From assembly GCA_047601665.1 (NCBI GenBank), contig JASGIT010000001.1, forward strand, positions 3,410,001 through 3,474,000: 64,000 nucleotides of DNA, read 5' to 3'. Positions 1 to 8,231 of this stretch are shown piece by piece (position 1 is the stretch's first letter; the number at the start of each line of letters is the position of its first letter). The notes under the pieces were generated by a model. It did not search any database. It worked only from the letters and a program-made list of their open reading frames with translations, and had not been told where the DNA came from. Source of the DNA: JASGIT01 sp047601665. Its GTDB lineage: Bacteria; Pseudomonadota; Gammaproteobacteria; Burkholderiales; Burkholderiaceae_C. The translations under genes were made by a program, and so were the position numbers.

Positions 1-19
1 CGCGCTTGTACATGCTCAT
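1..19 (-). CDS. 5' end of a downstream minus-strand gene (partial)
   Basis: An ATG on the minus strand at 19-17 overlaps the TGA of the SDR gene in the ATGA arrangement typical of translational coupling. Only six codons (MSMYKR) are inside the window, so no function can be given. Its existence is inferred from the coupling signature alone. Confidence 0.35.
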
Positions 20-798
20 GACACCGACCTCTTGGAGCTGATGCCCCCATCGACCGTGATGATGGTGCCGCTGGTGTAGCTGGAGCGCGGCGAGGCCAGG
101 TAGACGAACAGGTCGGCCACTTCCGGCACCGTGGCGCTGCGGCCCAGCGGGTAGGCCGCCAGCAGCTCGCCCGCGCGCGATTCGTCGCCCAGCAGGCGCG
201 CGGCGTGGTTGCGCATCACCTTGGCGATGCGCTCGGTGGCGACGGGGCCGGGGTTGACGCCGATCACGCGGATGCCGTCCTCCAGGCTGCGCCCGCCTAA
301 AGCGCAGGTGAAGGCCATCAGCGCCGCGTTGCCGGTGGAGCCCGCGATGTAGTTGAAATCCGGGTTCTGGCCGCCGTTGCCGATGTTGTTGAGGATGACG
401 CCGTGGCCCCGCTGCTTCATGCGCAGGTACATGGCGCGCGTGAGGTCGATGTAGCCGAACACCTTCAGTTCCCAGCCCTTGCGCCAGGCCTGCGCGTCCA
501 CGTCCCACAGGTTGCCGCCGGGAATGGCGCCGGCGTTGTTCACCAGCACGTCAATCTCGCCTGCAAAAGCCATGATCTGGTCAATGGCGCCGGGCTGCGT
601 CATGTCCAGCGGCAGCACATCGACCTGCACGCCGTGCGCGGCGCGCAGGCTGGCGGCCAGGGCTTCGAGCTTGTCGGCCGAGCGTGCCACCAGCGCGAGG
701 TGGCAGCCTTCGGCGGCGAAGGATTGGGCCAGCCCTTCGCCAATGCCTTGCGATGCGCCGGTGATCAGTACGCGCCGGCCGGTTAATTCCATGTCCAT
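16..798 (-). CDS. Atypical short-chain dehydrogenase/reductase
   Basis: 260-residue Rossmann protein of the SDR family, expected to use NAD(P)H in the cytoplasm. The cofactor loop TGASQGIG is at residues 13-20, NNAG near 89, and the C-terminal TVDGG is present. The active site is odd. The Ser usually found in NISS is replaced (NNIGNGG), and the YxxxK motif reads YIAGS followed by TGN, so the catalytic Lys is also missing. It may be a specialised or non-redox SDR. I chose the ATG at 798 because GAGGAGACC lies just upstream; a longer 273-residue reading has no such site. The stop overlaps the start of another gene, and a candidate operator lies about 100 bp upstream. The substrate is unknown. 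Confidence 0.85.
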   Translation of the reverse strand: MDMELTGRRVLITGASQGIGEGLAQSFAAEGCHLALVARSADKLEALAASLRAAHGVQVDVLPLDMTQPGAIDQIMAFAGEIDVLVNNAGAIPGGNLWDVDAQAWRKGWELKVFGYIDLTRAMYLRMKQRGHGVILNNIGNGGQNPDFNYIAGSTGNAALMAFTCALGGRSLEDGIRVIGVNPGPVATERIAKVMRNHAARLLGDESRAGELLAAYPLGRSATVPEVADLFVYLASPRSSYTSGTIITVDGGISSKRSVS

Positions 799-901
799 CG
801 TGGTCTCCTCGTGGGTCTGCGCTGCGCGGAAAAACAACGCCCAGCGACTCCACCCATTGGATGGAACGCGGGGCGCCGGGTCAACGGGATGGGTTCATCT
901 G

Positions 902-916
902 TTCCGTACTACGAAA
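902..916 (-). promoter_or_regulatory. Candidate IclR-type operator, site a
   Basis: TTCCGTACTACGAAA is close to the perfect palindrome TTCCGTA-C-TACGGAA. Read toward the SDR gene, its better-kept half GTACGGAAC ends 103 bp before the ATG at 798. It is one of seven related sites in the window, all in gaps upstream of operons. The regulator is inferred only from the five IclR genes nearby. Confidence 0.5.
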
Positions 917-960
917 GTGCCGGATCATTTGGCGCCGCTCGCCTGAACGACGTGCTTCCA

Positions 961-2247
961 TCAGGCATCGCGGCCGCGCGGGATGAAGGCCAGCACCAGC
1001 GCCGCGATCGCCGCCGGCAGGGCGAAGGCATAGAAGTTCCACTGGTGGCCGAAGCCCGCGCCGATGATCCAGCCGCCCATCATCGGGCCCAGGATGGCGC
1101 CCAGGCGCCCCAGCCCCAGCGATGCGCCGACGGCGGAGCCACGGCAGGCCACCGGGAAATGCGCGGCGATGTAGCCGTACACCAGCGTGCTGGAGCCGAT
1201 CGTGCCCACGCCCGCGCCGAACACGGCCACCATCAGCCAGGCGAAGTCCGGCTTCTGGCTCAGGGCCAGCAGCGAGACCGCGCCGATCAGGAAGACCGGC
1301 ACCGTCACGCGCTTGGGGCCCCAGCGGTCGGCCAGCGTGGCGCCGACCAGCGTGCCCACCACGGCGCCCAGCTGCAGCACCAGCATGAATTGCAGCGACG
1401 AGCCCAGCGGATAGCCGGCATTGCGCATCAATTGCGGCAGCCAGGTGTTGAGGCCGTAGATCACCAACTGGGTGAAGAACATCACGATGATGAACAGGAT
1501 GGCCGCGGTGCGGAACCGGTCGGAAAACAGCAGCCGGTAGCCTTCGGAGCGGTGCTCGGCCTGCCGGGCGTGCTCGGCGTGCTCTTGTTGCACGGCGGCG
1601 AAGTCGATGCCGTAGTGCCCGGCCAGCTTCCCGGCCTCGGCCGTGCGGCCACGCCCCACCAGGTAGCCCACCGACTCGGGCAGGCCGAAATACATGATCG
1701 GCAGAATCAGCACATACAGCCCGCCGAACGCATACAGCCAGCGCCAGCTGTGCTCGGGCAGCATCGCCAGCGCGAACAGGGCCGAGACGATGCCCCCTGC
1801 CGCGTAGCCGGTCAGCATGAAGCCGTTGTAGAGCTGGCGCCGGTTGCGCGGCGCGTACTCCGCCGTCAGGGCCACCGCGCAAGGCACCACGCCGCCCAGG
1901 CCGATGCCGCTGAAAAACCGCGCAATGCCCAGGAACTGCGGCGAGGTGGCCAGCGCGCAGGTGGCGCAGCCGACCGAGAACCACAGCACGCCCAGCATGA
2001 TCAGGTTGCGGCGCCCCAGGCGGTCGGTGAGCCAGCCGGCCAGCAGAAAGCCCGTCATCAAGCCCGCGAGCGTCCAGCTGCCGACCATGCCCGCCGTGGC
2101 CGGCGTCATGTGCCAGCCCGGCTCGGCCAGCAGGCTGGGAACGGTGGCGCCATAGACGATCAAGTCGTAGCCGTCGGCCACGATCGTCAGAAAGCATAGA
2201 AAGACCACGAAAAGCCCGCTGCGTACGCGCGGTGGTGTGGATGGCAT
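961..2247 (-). CDS. MFS transporter, aromatic acid:H+ symporter (AAHS) type
   Basis: 428-residue inner-membrane carrier with about twelve hydrophobic segments. The first helix carries the DGYD motif (ADGYDLIVYG) typical of AAHS transporters such as PcaK and BenK, and the cytoplasmic loop 2-3 motif GWLTDRLGRRN is the MFS signature. It probably imports an aromatic or related carboxylate by proton symport; the true substrate cannot be read from sequence. I used the ATG at 2247 because CAGGAGACAAGC precedes it; longer in-frame starts lack a ribosome site. It has its own upstream region containing a candidate IclR-type operator and a copy of the 31-bp motif, and faces away from the CoA-transferase operon. 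Confidence 0.9.
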   Translation of the reverse strand: MPSTPPRVRSGLFVVFLCFLTIVADGYDLIVYGATVPSLLAEPGWHMTPATAGMVGSWTLAGLMTGFLLAGWLTDRLGRRNLIMLGVLWFSVGCATCALATSPQFLGIARFFSGIGLGGVVPCAVALTAEYAPRNRRQLYNGFMLTGYAAGGIVSALFALAMLPEHSWRWLYAFGGLYVLILPIMYFGLPESVGYLVGRGRTAEAGKLAGHYGIDFAAVQQEHAEHARQAEHRSEGYRLLFSDRFRTAAILFIIVMFFTQLVIYGLNTWLPQLMRNAGYPLGSSLQFMLVLQLGAVVGTLVGATLADRWGPKRVTVPVFLIGAVSLLALSQKPDFAWLMVAVFGAGVGTIGSSTLVYGYIAAHFPVACRGSAVGASLGLGRLGAILGPMMGGWIIGAGFGHQWNFYAFALPAAIAALVLAFIPRGRDA

Positions 2248-2340
2248 GGCGCTTGTCTCCTGTTGGATTGAAAGAATGGGAACTCGCTGACCCATCCGGG
2301 GCGTCAATGAGTGCGACATGCTGCAAAAATCGCCGCCTGC

Positions 2341-2371
2341 ATCCAAGTGGCAAGTCTCGAAGTGGCGATTC
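2341..2371 (-). promoter_or_regulatory. 31-bp conserved upstream motif, copy 1
   Basis: Read toward the MFS gene, the site starts GAATCGC, contains CTTCGAGA and ends ACTTGGAT, with the same 31-bp length as the copies at 37875-37905 and 43491-43521. Its proximal end is 94 bp before the MFS start. It is a likely regulator binding site of unknown identity. Confidence 0.5.
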
Positions 2372-2404
2372 GGTTACGTCGAATACGCGGCGCACTGGCT
2401 GTCG

Positions 2405-2419
2405 TTCCGTACTCCGGGC
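2405..2419 (-). promoter_or_regulatory. Candidate IclR-type operator, site b
   Basis: TTCCGTACTCCGGGC keeps the left half of the palindrome intact and the right half poorly. Read toward the MFS gene it is GAGTACGGAACGA, and its conserved half ends 157 bp before the ATG at 2247. Confidence 0.45.
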
Positions 2420-2462
2420 AATGCAGGGCCAATGCAGACGCCAGATGCCGGCTGCGCATGAT

Positions 2463-2477
2463 TTTTGAAGTACGGAA
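2463..2477 (+). promoter_or_regulatory. Candidate IclR-type operator, site c
   Basis: TTTTGAAGTACGGAA has the strong half TACGGAA oriented toward the plus-strand CoA-transferase gene, 109 bp before its ATG. It forms an inverted pair with site b about 58 bp away. Confidence 0.45.
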
Positions 2478-2586
2478 CAACCGGGGCCGGCGCATTGCAG
2501 CCGCTGGCGGGCTCGGGAATCATGGCCGCCGAAATTTGATGAAGCCGGGCGGCCCGACGGGGCCGGCGGATGTGAAAGCGCGACCA

Positions 2587-3873
2587 ATGGATCAAGCAAT
2601 TCTGATAGACCACCTGCAGGGCTTGCTGCGTGCCGGAGATACCCTGTGGTGGGGCCAGGCCACGGCCGAGCCGCTGACGCTGACGCGCGCGGTAGTGCAG
2701 CACCGCCACGCGCTCGCGCAGGGCGGGCGGCTCTCGGTGTTCGTGGGCATCGGCAACTCCGACACGCTGCGGCCCGAGCAGGCCGATGCGATCGACTTCT
2801 TCGGCTACATCGCGGGCGGCACGCACCGGGCGTTGGCCAAAGCCGGCGTGCTCGATGCGCTGCCCAGCCACTACTCGCACCTGCCGGGCCTGATCCGCGC
2901 GGGCGTGCTGGCGGCGGACGTGGTGCTGCTGCAAGTCTCTCCGCCCGACGCTCAGGGCCGCTACAGCCTGGGCCTGGTGCACGAATACCTGACGGCGGCG
3001 CTGGAAAAGGCCCGCGTGGTCATCGGCGAGGTCAACCCCGACATTCCATGGACGCACGGCAGCGTGCACCTGAAGGCCGATGACTTCGCCTTGCTCGTCG
3101 ATGCCGAGCACCCGCCCATCGACGCCGAGGGCGCCGAGCCCGGCCCGGCCGAGCAGGCCATCGCGCGCCACATCGCGGCCCACGTGCAGGACGGCGCCAC
3201 GCTGCAGGTGGGCATCGGCAAGCTGCCCGAGGCGGTGCTGTCCGCGCTGCACGGCCGGCGCGACCTGGGCCTGCACACCGGCGCCGCGGGCGACGGTGTG
3301 GTGGCGCTGGCCGAGGCCGGCGTGCTGACCAATGCGCGCAAGGGGCGCGATGCGGGCGTGTCCGTTGCGGGCATCCTCATGGGCACCGAAAAGCTGCGCC
3401 GCTGGGCCCATACCAACCCCGCGCTGGCGCTGCGCGGCACTGACTACACGCACGACCCCGAGGTGCTCGCCAGCCTGAACCAGCTGGTGGCGATCAATGC
3501 CGCCATCGAGGTGGACCTGACCGGCCAGGTCAACGCCGAAGTGGCGGGCGGCGTGTACGTCGGCGGCGTGGGTGGCGCGGTGGACTTTCTGCGCGGCGCC
3601 GCGCGCAGCCGGGGCGGCCTGCCCATCGTGGCGCTGCCGTCGACCGCCAAGGGCGCGACGCGCATCGTGGCGCAACTCAGCGGCCCGGTGAGCACGCCGC
3701 GCTGCGACGCGGGCCTGATCGTCACCGAACACGGCGTGGCCGACCTGCGCGGCCAGCCGCTGTCCAAGCGCGTGCAACGCATGATCGACATCGCCGCGCC
3801 CGGGCACCGGGCCGAGCTGGAGCGCCAGGCGCACGAACTGCTGCGCCGCGGCGGCGCGGCCTTTGGACTATGA
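2587..3873 (+). CDS. Acetyl-CoA hydrolase/transferase family protein (class I CoA-transferase)
   Basis: 428-residue cytosolic enzyme predicted to move CoA between acetyl-CoA or another donor and a carboxylate, as in 4-hydroxybutyrate or succinate CoA-transferases. Family features seen are the segment AIEVDLTGQVNAE, whose Glu is the likely catalytic residue, the loop GGVGGAVDFLRGA, ALPSTAKGATRIV, and the C-terminal VTEHGVADLRGQ. The ATG at 2587 (MDQAIL) gives a normal family length; an upstream in-frame ATG at 2539 would add residues without family similarity, and neither has a strong ribosome site. The stop forms the first bases of a palindromic repeat. It is first in an operon with a Bug protein and an acyl-CoA ligase, so it likely acts on the same imported acid. 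Confidence 0.85.
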   Translation: MDQAILIDHLQGLLRAGDTLWWGQATAEPLTLTRAVVQHRHALAQGGRLSVFVGIGNSDTLRPEQADAIDFFGYIAGGTHRALAKAGVLDALPSHYSHLPGLIRAGVLAADVVLLQVSPPDAQGRYSLGLVHEYLTAALEKARVVIGEVNPDIPWTHGSVHLKADDFALLVDAEHPPIDAEGAEPGPAEQAIARHIAAHVQDGATLQVGIGKLPEAVLSALHGRRDLGLHTGAAGDGVVALAEAGVLTNARKGRDAGVSVAGILMGTEKLRRWAHTNPALALRGTDYTHDPEVLASLNQLVAINAAIEVDLTGQVNAEVAGGVYVGGVGGAVDFLRGAARSRGGLPIVALPSTAKGATRIVAQLSGPVSTPRCDAGLIVTEHGVADLRGQPLSKRVQRMIDIAAPGHRAELERQAHELLRRGGAAFGL

Positions 3874-3920
3874 AAACAATAGCTGCCAGCGCTTTATACA
3901 CGGGCGCTGGCGGCATTTTT
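3871..3920 (+). repeat. Palindromic intergenic repeat, copy 1
   Basis: The repeat begins at the TGA of the CoA-transferase gene. Its stem GCCAGCGC (3885-3892) pairs with GCGCTGGC (3904-3911) around an 11-base loop, followed after four bases by five Ts, so it could act as a weak or attenuating terminator before the Bug gene. Confidence 0.8.
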
Positions 3921-3944
3921 GACCCGAAACTTCAGGAGACCTCC

Positions 3945-4916
3945 ATGTTCCATGCCACCCGCCGCCACTGGCTGGCCGCCGCCGCGCTGGCGGCGCTGGG
4001 CGTCCAGGGTTCCGCGCGGGCGCAGGGCGACGCCGCGCCGGTCCGCCTCGTCGTCGGCTACGCGGCCGGCGGCCCGGTGGACCAGACCGCGCGCCTGCTG
4101 GCGCCGCATCTGGCGAAGGAGCTGGGCGCCGCCGTGGTGGTGGACAACAAGGGCGGCGCGGGCGGCACGCTGGCGGGCGCTGAAGTGGCGCGCGCCCGGC
4201 CCGACGGCGCCACCCTGTGGCTGGCCGCCAGCCCCACCATCACCATCAGCCCGAACGTGATGCGCAAGATGAGCTTCGACCCGGCCAAGGACCTGGCGCC
4301 CGTCGCCCCCGTGCTCAGCTACTACAACGTGCTCATGGCCCATCCGGCCCAGCCCTTCAAGAACACCAGGGAACTGGTGGACTACGCCAAGGCCCACCCG
4401 GGCACGCTGAGCTACGGCTCCTCGGGCGTGGGCTCGTCCAACCACCTGGGCGTGCTGCTGTTCGCGCACCGCGCGGGCGTCACGCTCAACCACATTCCCT
4501 ACAAAGGCAACGCGCCCGCCGTGTCCGACCTGCTGGGCGGGCAGATCAGCATGATGATGGACATCGTGAGCACCGCCGCGCCGCACATCCAGTCCGGCAA
4601 GCTGCGCGCCATCGCCATCATGGCGCCGCGGCGCAACCCCTCGCTGCCCGAGGTGCCCACCTTCGCCGAGGCCGGCCTGCAGGGGCTGGACATCGGCGGC
4701 TGGTACGGCGTGTACGCGCCCAAGGGCCTGCCCGCCGCGCAGGTGGAACGGTTCAACAAGGCCTTCAACACCGTGCTGGCCCGGCCCGAGGTGCAGGCCC
4801 GCCTGAAGGAACTGGGCTACGAACCCTGGAGCGGCCCGCCCGCCGCGCTGGCCGAGCGCGCGGCCAGGGAGCGCGCCACCTGGGCCACCGTCACCCAGGG
4901 CATCGAGGTGGATTGA
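3945..4916 (+). CDS. Bug-family (tripartite tricarboxylate transporter) substrate-binding protein
   Basis: 323-residue periplasmic binding protein of the TctC/Bug family, which bind carboxylates and feed TctAB-type transporters. It opens with a signal peptide (MFHATRRHWLAAAALAALG, then SARAQ). Typical segments are LVVGYAAGGPVDQTARLLAP, VDNKGGAGG, HIPYKGNAPAVSDLLGGQI and the C-terminal LKELGYEP. I used the ATG at 3945 because TCAGGAGACCTCC precedes it; an earlier ATG at 3870 would place repeat sequence in the protein. No TctA or TctB gene is in the window, so it is an orphan receptor. It lies two bases upstream of the CoA ligase start, suggesting a shared substrate. Confidence 0.92.
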   Translation: MFHATRRHWLAAAALAALGVQGSARAQGDAAPVRLVVGYAAGGPVDQTARLLAPHLAKELGAAVVVDNKGGAGGTLAGAEVARARPDGATLWLAASPTITISPNVMRKMSFDPAKDLAPVAPVLSYYNVLMAHPAQPFKNTRELVDYAKAHPGTLSYGSSGVGSSNHLGVLLFAHRAGVTLNHIPYKGNAPAVSDLLGGQISMMMDIVSTAAPHIQSGKLRAIAIMAPRRNPSLPEVPTFAEAGLQGLDIGGWYGVYAPKGLPAAQVERFNKAFNTVLARPEVQARLKELGYEPWSGPPAALAERAARERATWATVTQGIEVD

Positions 4917-4918
4917 AC

Positions 4919-6415
4919 ATGGCCGAACGCATTCACGAACTGCTGGACCGCTGGCTGGCCGAGGCGCCCGCGCGGCCCTTCATCCACCTGCCGGACCGCG
5001 CCCTGAGCTATGCCGGCCTGGGCGCCATGGCCGACCTGCTGACGGACGAGTTGCGCGCCAGCGGCGTGCGCCCCGGTGACCGCGTGCTGGTGGTGGCCGA
5101 GAACTGCCCCGAGCACGCCGCGCTGCTGATCGCCTGCAGCCGCGTGGGCGCGTGGTCCTGCGGCGTCAACGCGCGCATGGCGCCGGGCGAGGTCGACGCC
5201 TTCGCGGCCAAGGCCGACGCGCGCCTGCTGTACTTCACCGCCGGGGTGTCGCCCGCCGCCGCCGCGCACGCCGCGCGCGCGGGCGCCGAGCCCTCGCGCG
5301 TGCCCGGCCTGCTGCGCGGCGCCGCGCGCGCCGAGGCGCGGGCCGAGCCCGAGCCGCTGGCGAGCGATGTGGCCGCCATCATCTTCACCTCGGGCACCAC
5401 GGGCGCGCCCAAGGGCGTGATGATGACCCACCGCGGCGTGCTGCACTTCGCGCGCGTCTCGGCCGAATCGCGCGCGCTGGGGCCCGACGACAAGGTCTAC
5501 GCCTACGCGCCGATGACGCACATCTTCGGCCTGGGCACCGTGCTGCTGGCCTCGCTGTACGCGGGCGCGTCGCTGGAGATGCGGCCGCAGTTCGACCCGG
5601 CCGAGCTGTTCGATGCGCTGGCGCACCGGGGCGTGTCCCAGGTGCAGGGCCCGCCCGCGCTGTTCGCGCGCCTGCTGCAATACTGCGCGGAGCATGGGCT
5701 GCCTCACCCCAAGGCGCCGCATCTGCGCTACCTGTACGCGGGCGCGGGGCCGCTGGACATGGCGCTCAAGCAGAAGGTCGAGGCCACGTTCGGCCAGACG
5801 CTGCACCACGGCTACGGCCTGTCGGAATACGCGGGCTCGCTGCACGCCACGCGCCTGGGAGAAACGCGCCAGGACACCAGTTCGGGCTACGCCTTTCCCG
5901 GCGCGGAACTGCGCATCGTCGATCCCGCCACGGGGCGCGAGCAGCCCGCCGGCGAGCGCGGCGAGATCTGGCTGCGCGGCGTGGGCCTGATGCCCGGCTA
6001 CCTCCGCGACCCGCAGGCCACCGCCGAGGTGATGCGCGAGGGCGGCTGGTACGCCAGCGGCGACCTGGGCGAGCTGCACGCCGACGGCGCGCTGTTCATC
6101 GTGGGCCGCATCAAGGAGATGATCATCCGCTCGGGCTTCAACGTCTATCCGGGCGAGGTGGAGCAGGCGCTCAACCAGTTCCCGGGCGTTCAGCGCTCGG
6201 CGGTGGTGGGCCAGAAGGAGGCGGACGGCAACGAGGCCGTGATCGCCTTCATCGTGCCCGACCGCGCCCACCCGCCCGACGAGGCCGCGCTGCGCCAGCA
6301 TCTGCGCGAGCACCTCGCGCCCTACAAGCGGCCCGCGCGCATCATCGCCATCGACGAACTGCCGATGAGCGCCAACGGCAAGCTCATGCGGCGGCAACTG
6401 CTGGAGCGGCTGTAG
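4919..6415 (+). CDS. Acyl-CoA synthetase (AMP-dependent ligase)
   Basis: 498-residue class I adenylate-forming enzyme that activates a carboxylic acid with ATP and CoA. The ATP loop IIFTSGTTGAPKGV is near residue 155, YGLSEYAG is the A5 motif, GDLGELHADGALFIVGRIKEMI carries the A7/A8 hinge, and the C-terminal Lys sits in SANGKLMRR. Length and hinge match medium-chain or aromatic acyl-CoA ligases. The ATG at 4919 lies two bases after the Bug stop, so translation is probably coupled. With the upstream CoA-transferase, two routes to a CoA thioester exist in one operon. The acid is unknown. A strong bidirectional terminator follows. Confidence 0.92.
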   Translation: MAERIHELLDRWLAEAPARPFIHLPDRALSYAGLGAMADLLTDELRASGVRPGDRVLVVAENCPEHAALLIACSRVGAWSCGVNARMAPGEVDAFAAKADARLLYFTAGVSPAAAAHAARAGAEPSRVPGLLRGAARAEARAEPEPLASDVAAIIFTSGTTGAPKGVMMTHRGVLHFARVSAESRALGPDDKVYAYAPMTHIFGLGTVLLASLYAGASLEMRPQFDPAELFDALAHRGVSQVQGPPALFARLLQYCAEHGLPHPKAPHLRYLYAGAGPLDMALKQKVEATFGQTLHHGYGLSEYAGSLHATRLGETRQDTSSGYAFPGAELRIVDPATGREQPAGERGEIWLRGVGLMPGYLRDPQATAEVMREGGWYASGDLGELHADGALFIVGRIKEMIIRSGFNVYPGEVEQALNQFPGVQRSAVVGQKEADGNEAVIAFIVPDRAHPPDEAALRQHLREHLAPYKRPARIIAIDELPMSANGKLMRRQLLERL

Positions 6416-6437
6416 GCCCGGGTTCGTGTGCTCCTGA

Positions 6438-6484
6438 AAAAAGAGCATCCAGCGCTTGATGGGCAAGCGCTGGATGCTCTTTTT
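6438..6484. terminator. Perfect 21-bp bidirectional terminator derived from the palindromic repeat
   Basis: The arms 6438-6458 and 6464-6484 are exact reverse complements around the loop ATGGG. The core CCAGCGCTTG/CAAGCGCTGG is the repeat core. Outer A and T runs give a U-tail on both strands, and it sits between two convergent genes (stops at 6415 and 6514). Confidence 0.9.
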
Positions 6485-6513
6485 CCTTGAATGGCTACAG
6501 GCTGGCCACGGCG

Positions 6514-8160
6514 TCAGGGATTGGCGGAAGCCTCGGCTTGCTGGTGGCTGCGATCGGGCTCCAGCACCATGCCGCGATAGCCGTCGGCGACCATGCCTTC
6601 CACGGCCAGGCGGTAGTTGTTGACGCCGCCGACGTAGATGACGAACCTGCGTGCCTTGCCCGGCACGTTGGCCCCGTTGTACCAGGAGTCCCCTTTCACG
6701 AAGAGCGTCTTGCTCGCGACCTCGTCGACGTGCTGCATCCATGATTGCTCGGCCTCTTCCGTCGCTTCCATGGCGCCCACATCGTGGCTGCGCATGTATG
6801 CAATGGTGTCGCCGATCAGCTCGACGTGCTGCTCGATGGACATCACCATGTTGGACTTCACGGACGGGCTGCCCGGCCCCGTGATGATGAACATGTTGGG
6901 AAAGCCGTGGATGGTGAAGCCCATGTAGGAGCCCACCCCCTGCTGCCACTTCTCGGCGAGCTTGACGCCGTGGCGTCCCGTGACGTCGATGGCCGTCAGC
7001 GCGCCGGTGACGCCGTCGAACCCGGTGGCGAAGACGATGGCGTCCACCTCGATCTCGCCCGCCTCGGTCACGATCCCCTTGGGCGTGATCCGCTGGATGG
7101 GCGTCTCGCGCAGGCTGATCAGCTCGACGTTGTCGCGGTTGTAGGTCTCGTAGTAGCCGGTGTCGATGCAGATGCGCTTTGATCCGATCGGGTGGTCATA
7201 GGGGCAGAGCCTTTCGGCGGTCGCCTGGTCCTTCACCGTTTCGCGGATCTTGCGGCGCACGAAGTCGGCGAAGCGCTGGTTGGCGCGCTCGTCCTTCATG
7301 AAGTCGTTGAACGCCAGCTGAAAGTTGAAGCTGCCGCCTATCGCCCACAGCTTTTCGAACTCGGCATTGGCCTCGTCCTCGCTCAATTCGAGAACCGACT
7401 GCGTCGGTTCGGGCACGTGGGAAATGCCGACCATGTGCTTGCGCGCCCGTTTGCGGCGCTCGGGATAGTCCTTGCGGTACTCCGCGAGTTCCTCGGGCTG
7501 CAAGGGCTTGTTGCCTGCCGGCAGCGAGAAGTTGGGCGAACGCTGCATGACGAAGACGCGCGCCGCCTGCCTGGCCACCTCGGGGATGATCTGAATGCCG
7601 GTGGCACCCGTGCCGAACACCGCCACGCGCTTGCCGGTGAAATCGACCGGGGCCTCGGGCCAGCGGGCAGAGTGGTATTTCTCGCCGGCGAAACTGTCCA
7701 GGCCGGGGATGTCCGGGTACAGCGGCACCGTGAGGTTGCCGGTGGCCATCACGCAGAACTGGCATTCGACGACCTCGCCCTTGTCGGTCGTCACCGTCCA
7801 GCGCTGGCGCTGCTCGTCATAGGTCTGCGACACCACCCTGGTATTGAACGTGACGAAGCGGCGGACATCCACCGCGTCGGCCACGTGGGAGATGTAGCTC
7901 TGGATGCTGGGCTGGAACGAGAAGCGATGGCTCCAGTTCCATTTCTGCTGGATCTCGTTGGAAAAGCCGAAGGAATATTCCATGCTGTCCACGTCGCAGC
8001 GCGCGCCGGGGTACTTGTTCCAGTACCACGTGCCGCCGACGTCCGAGCCGGCCTCGAAGGCCCGCACGGAAAGCCCGAGGCTTCTCAGCTTGTGGATCGC
8101 ATAGACACCGGCAAAACCGGTGCCGACGACGACGGCGTCAATATTCTTGGCTGCGCTCAT
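6514..8160 (-). CDS. Type I Baeyer-Villiger monooxygenase
   Basis: 548-residue FAD- and NADPH-dependent flavoprotein. It inserts oxygen next to a carbonyl, turning ketones into esters or lactones. The FAD loop GTGFAG is at residues 13-18, the NADPH loop GTGATG at 183-188, and between them lies the Baeyer-Villiger fingerprint FAGEKYHSARWP at 157-168; GGTWYWNKYPGARCD is also typical of cyclohexanone monooxygenase relatives. It is the last gene of the minus-strand run that includes livHMGF and a second paralogue at 17880-19553. A 70-base gap separates it from livF. Start at 8160 has CAAAGGAGTACGCC upstream. The ketone substrate is not evident. Confidence 0.93.
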   Translation of the reverse strand: MSAAKNIDAVVVGTGFAGVYAIHKLRSLGLSVRAFEAGSDVGGTWYWNKYPGARCDVDSMEYSFGFSNEIQQKWNWSHRFSFQPSIQSYISHVADAVDVRRFVTFNTRVVSQTYDEQRQRWTVTTDKGEVVECQFCVMATGNLTVPLYPDIPGLDSFAGEKYHSARWPEAPVDFTGKRVAVFGTGATGIQIIPEVARQAARVFVMQRSPNFSLPAGNKPLQPEELAEYRKDYPERRKRARKHMVGISHVPEPTQSVLELSEDEANAEFEKLWAIGGSFNFQLAFNDFMKDERANQRFADFVRRKIRETVKDQATAERLCPYDHPIGSKRICIDTGYYETYNRDNVELISLRETPIQRITPKGIVTEAGEIEVDAIVFATGFDGVTGALTAIDVTGRHGVKLAEKWQQGVGSYMGFTIHGFPNMFIITGPGSPSVKSNMVMSIEQHVELIGDTIAYMRSHDVGAMEATEEAEQSWMQHVDEVASKTLFVKGDSWYNGANVPGKARRFVIYVGGVNNYRLAVEGMVADGYRGMVLEPDRSHQQAEASANP

Positions 8161-8231
8161 GGCGTACTCCTTTGGTTTGATGGTGGGACGCCTCCCGGAT
8201 CGGGGAGGCCGTTTGCATGGATTTGCCCGCG

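Larger units (their letters stand above)
2248..2586. promoter_or_regulatory. Divergent intergenic region between MFS and CoA-transferase genes
   Basis: This 339-bp gap holds no convincing gene. It contains a copy of the 31-bp motif (2341-2371) and two oppositely oriented copies of the TTCCGTA/TACGGAA operator (2405-2419 and 2463-2477), one pointing at each divergent gene. The core promoters are not recognisable with confidence. Confidence 0.6.

Noticed and set aside
881..2599. Long open frame overlapping the MFS gene on the same strand
   Set aside because: Low-complexity Arg/Ala/Gly-rich translation with no domain; it is an out-of-frame reading produced by high GC.
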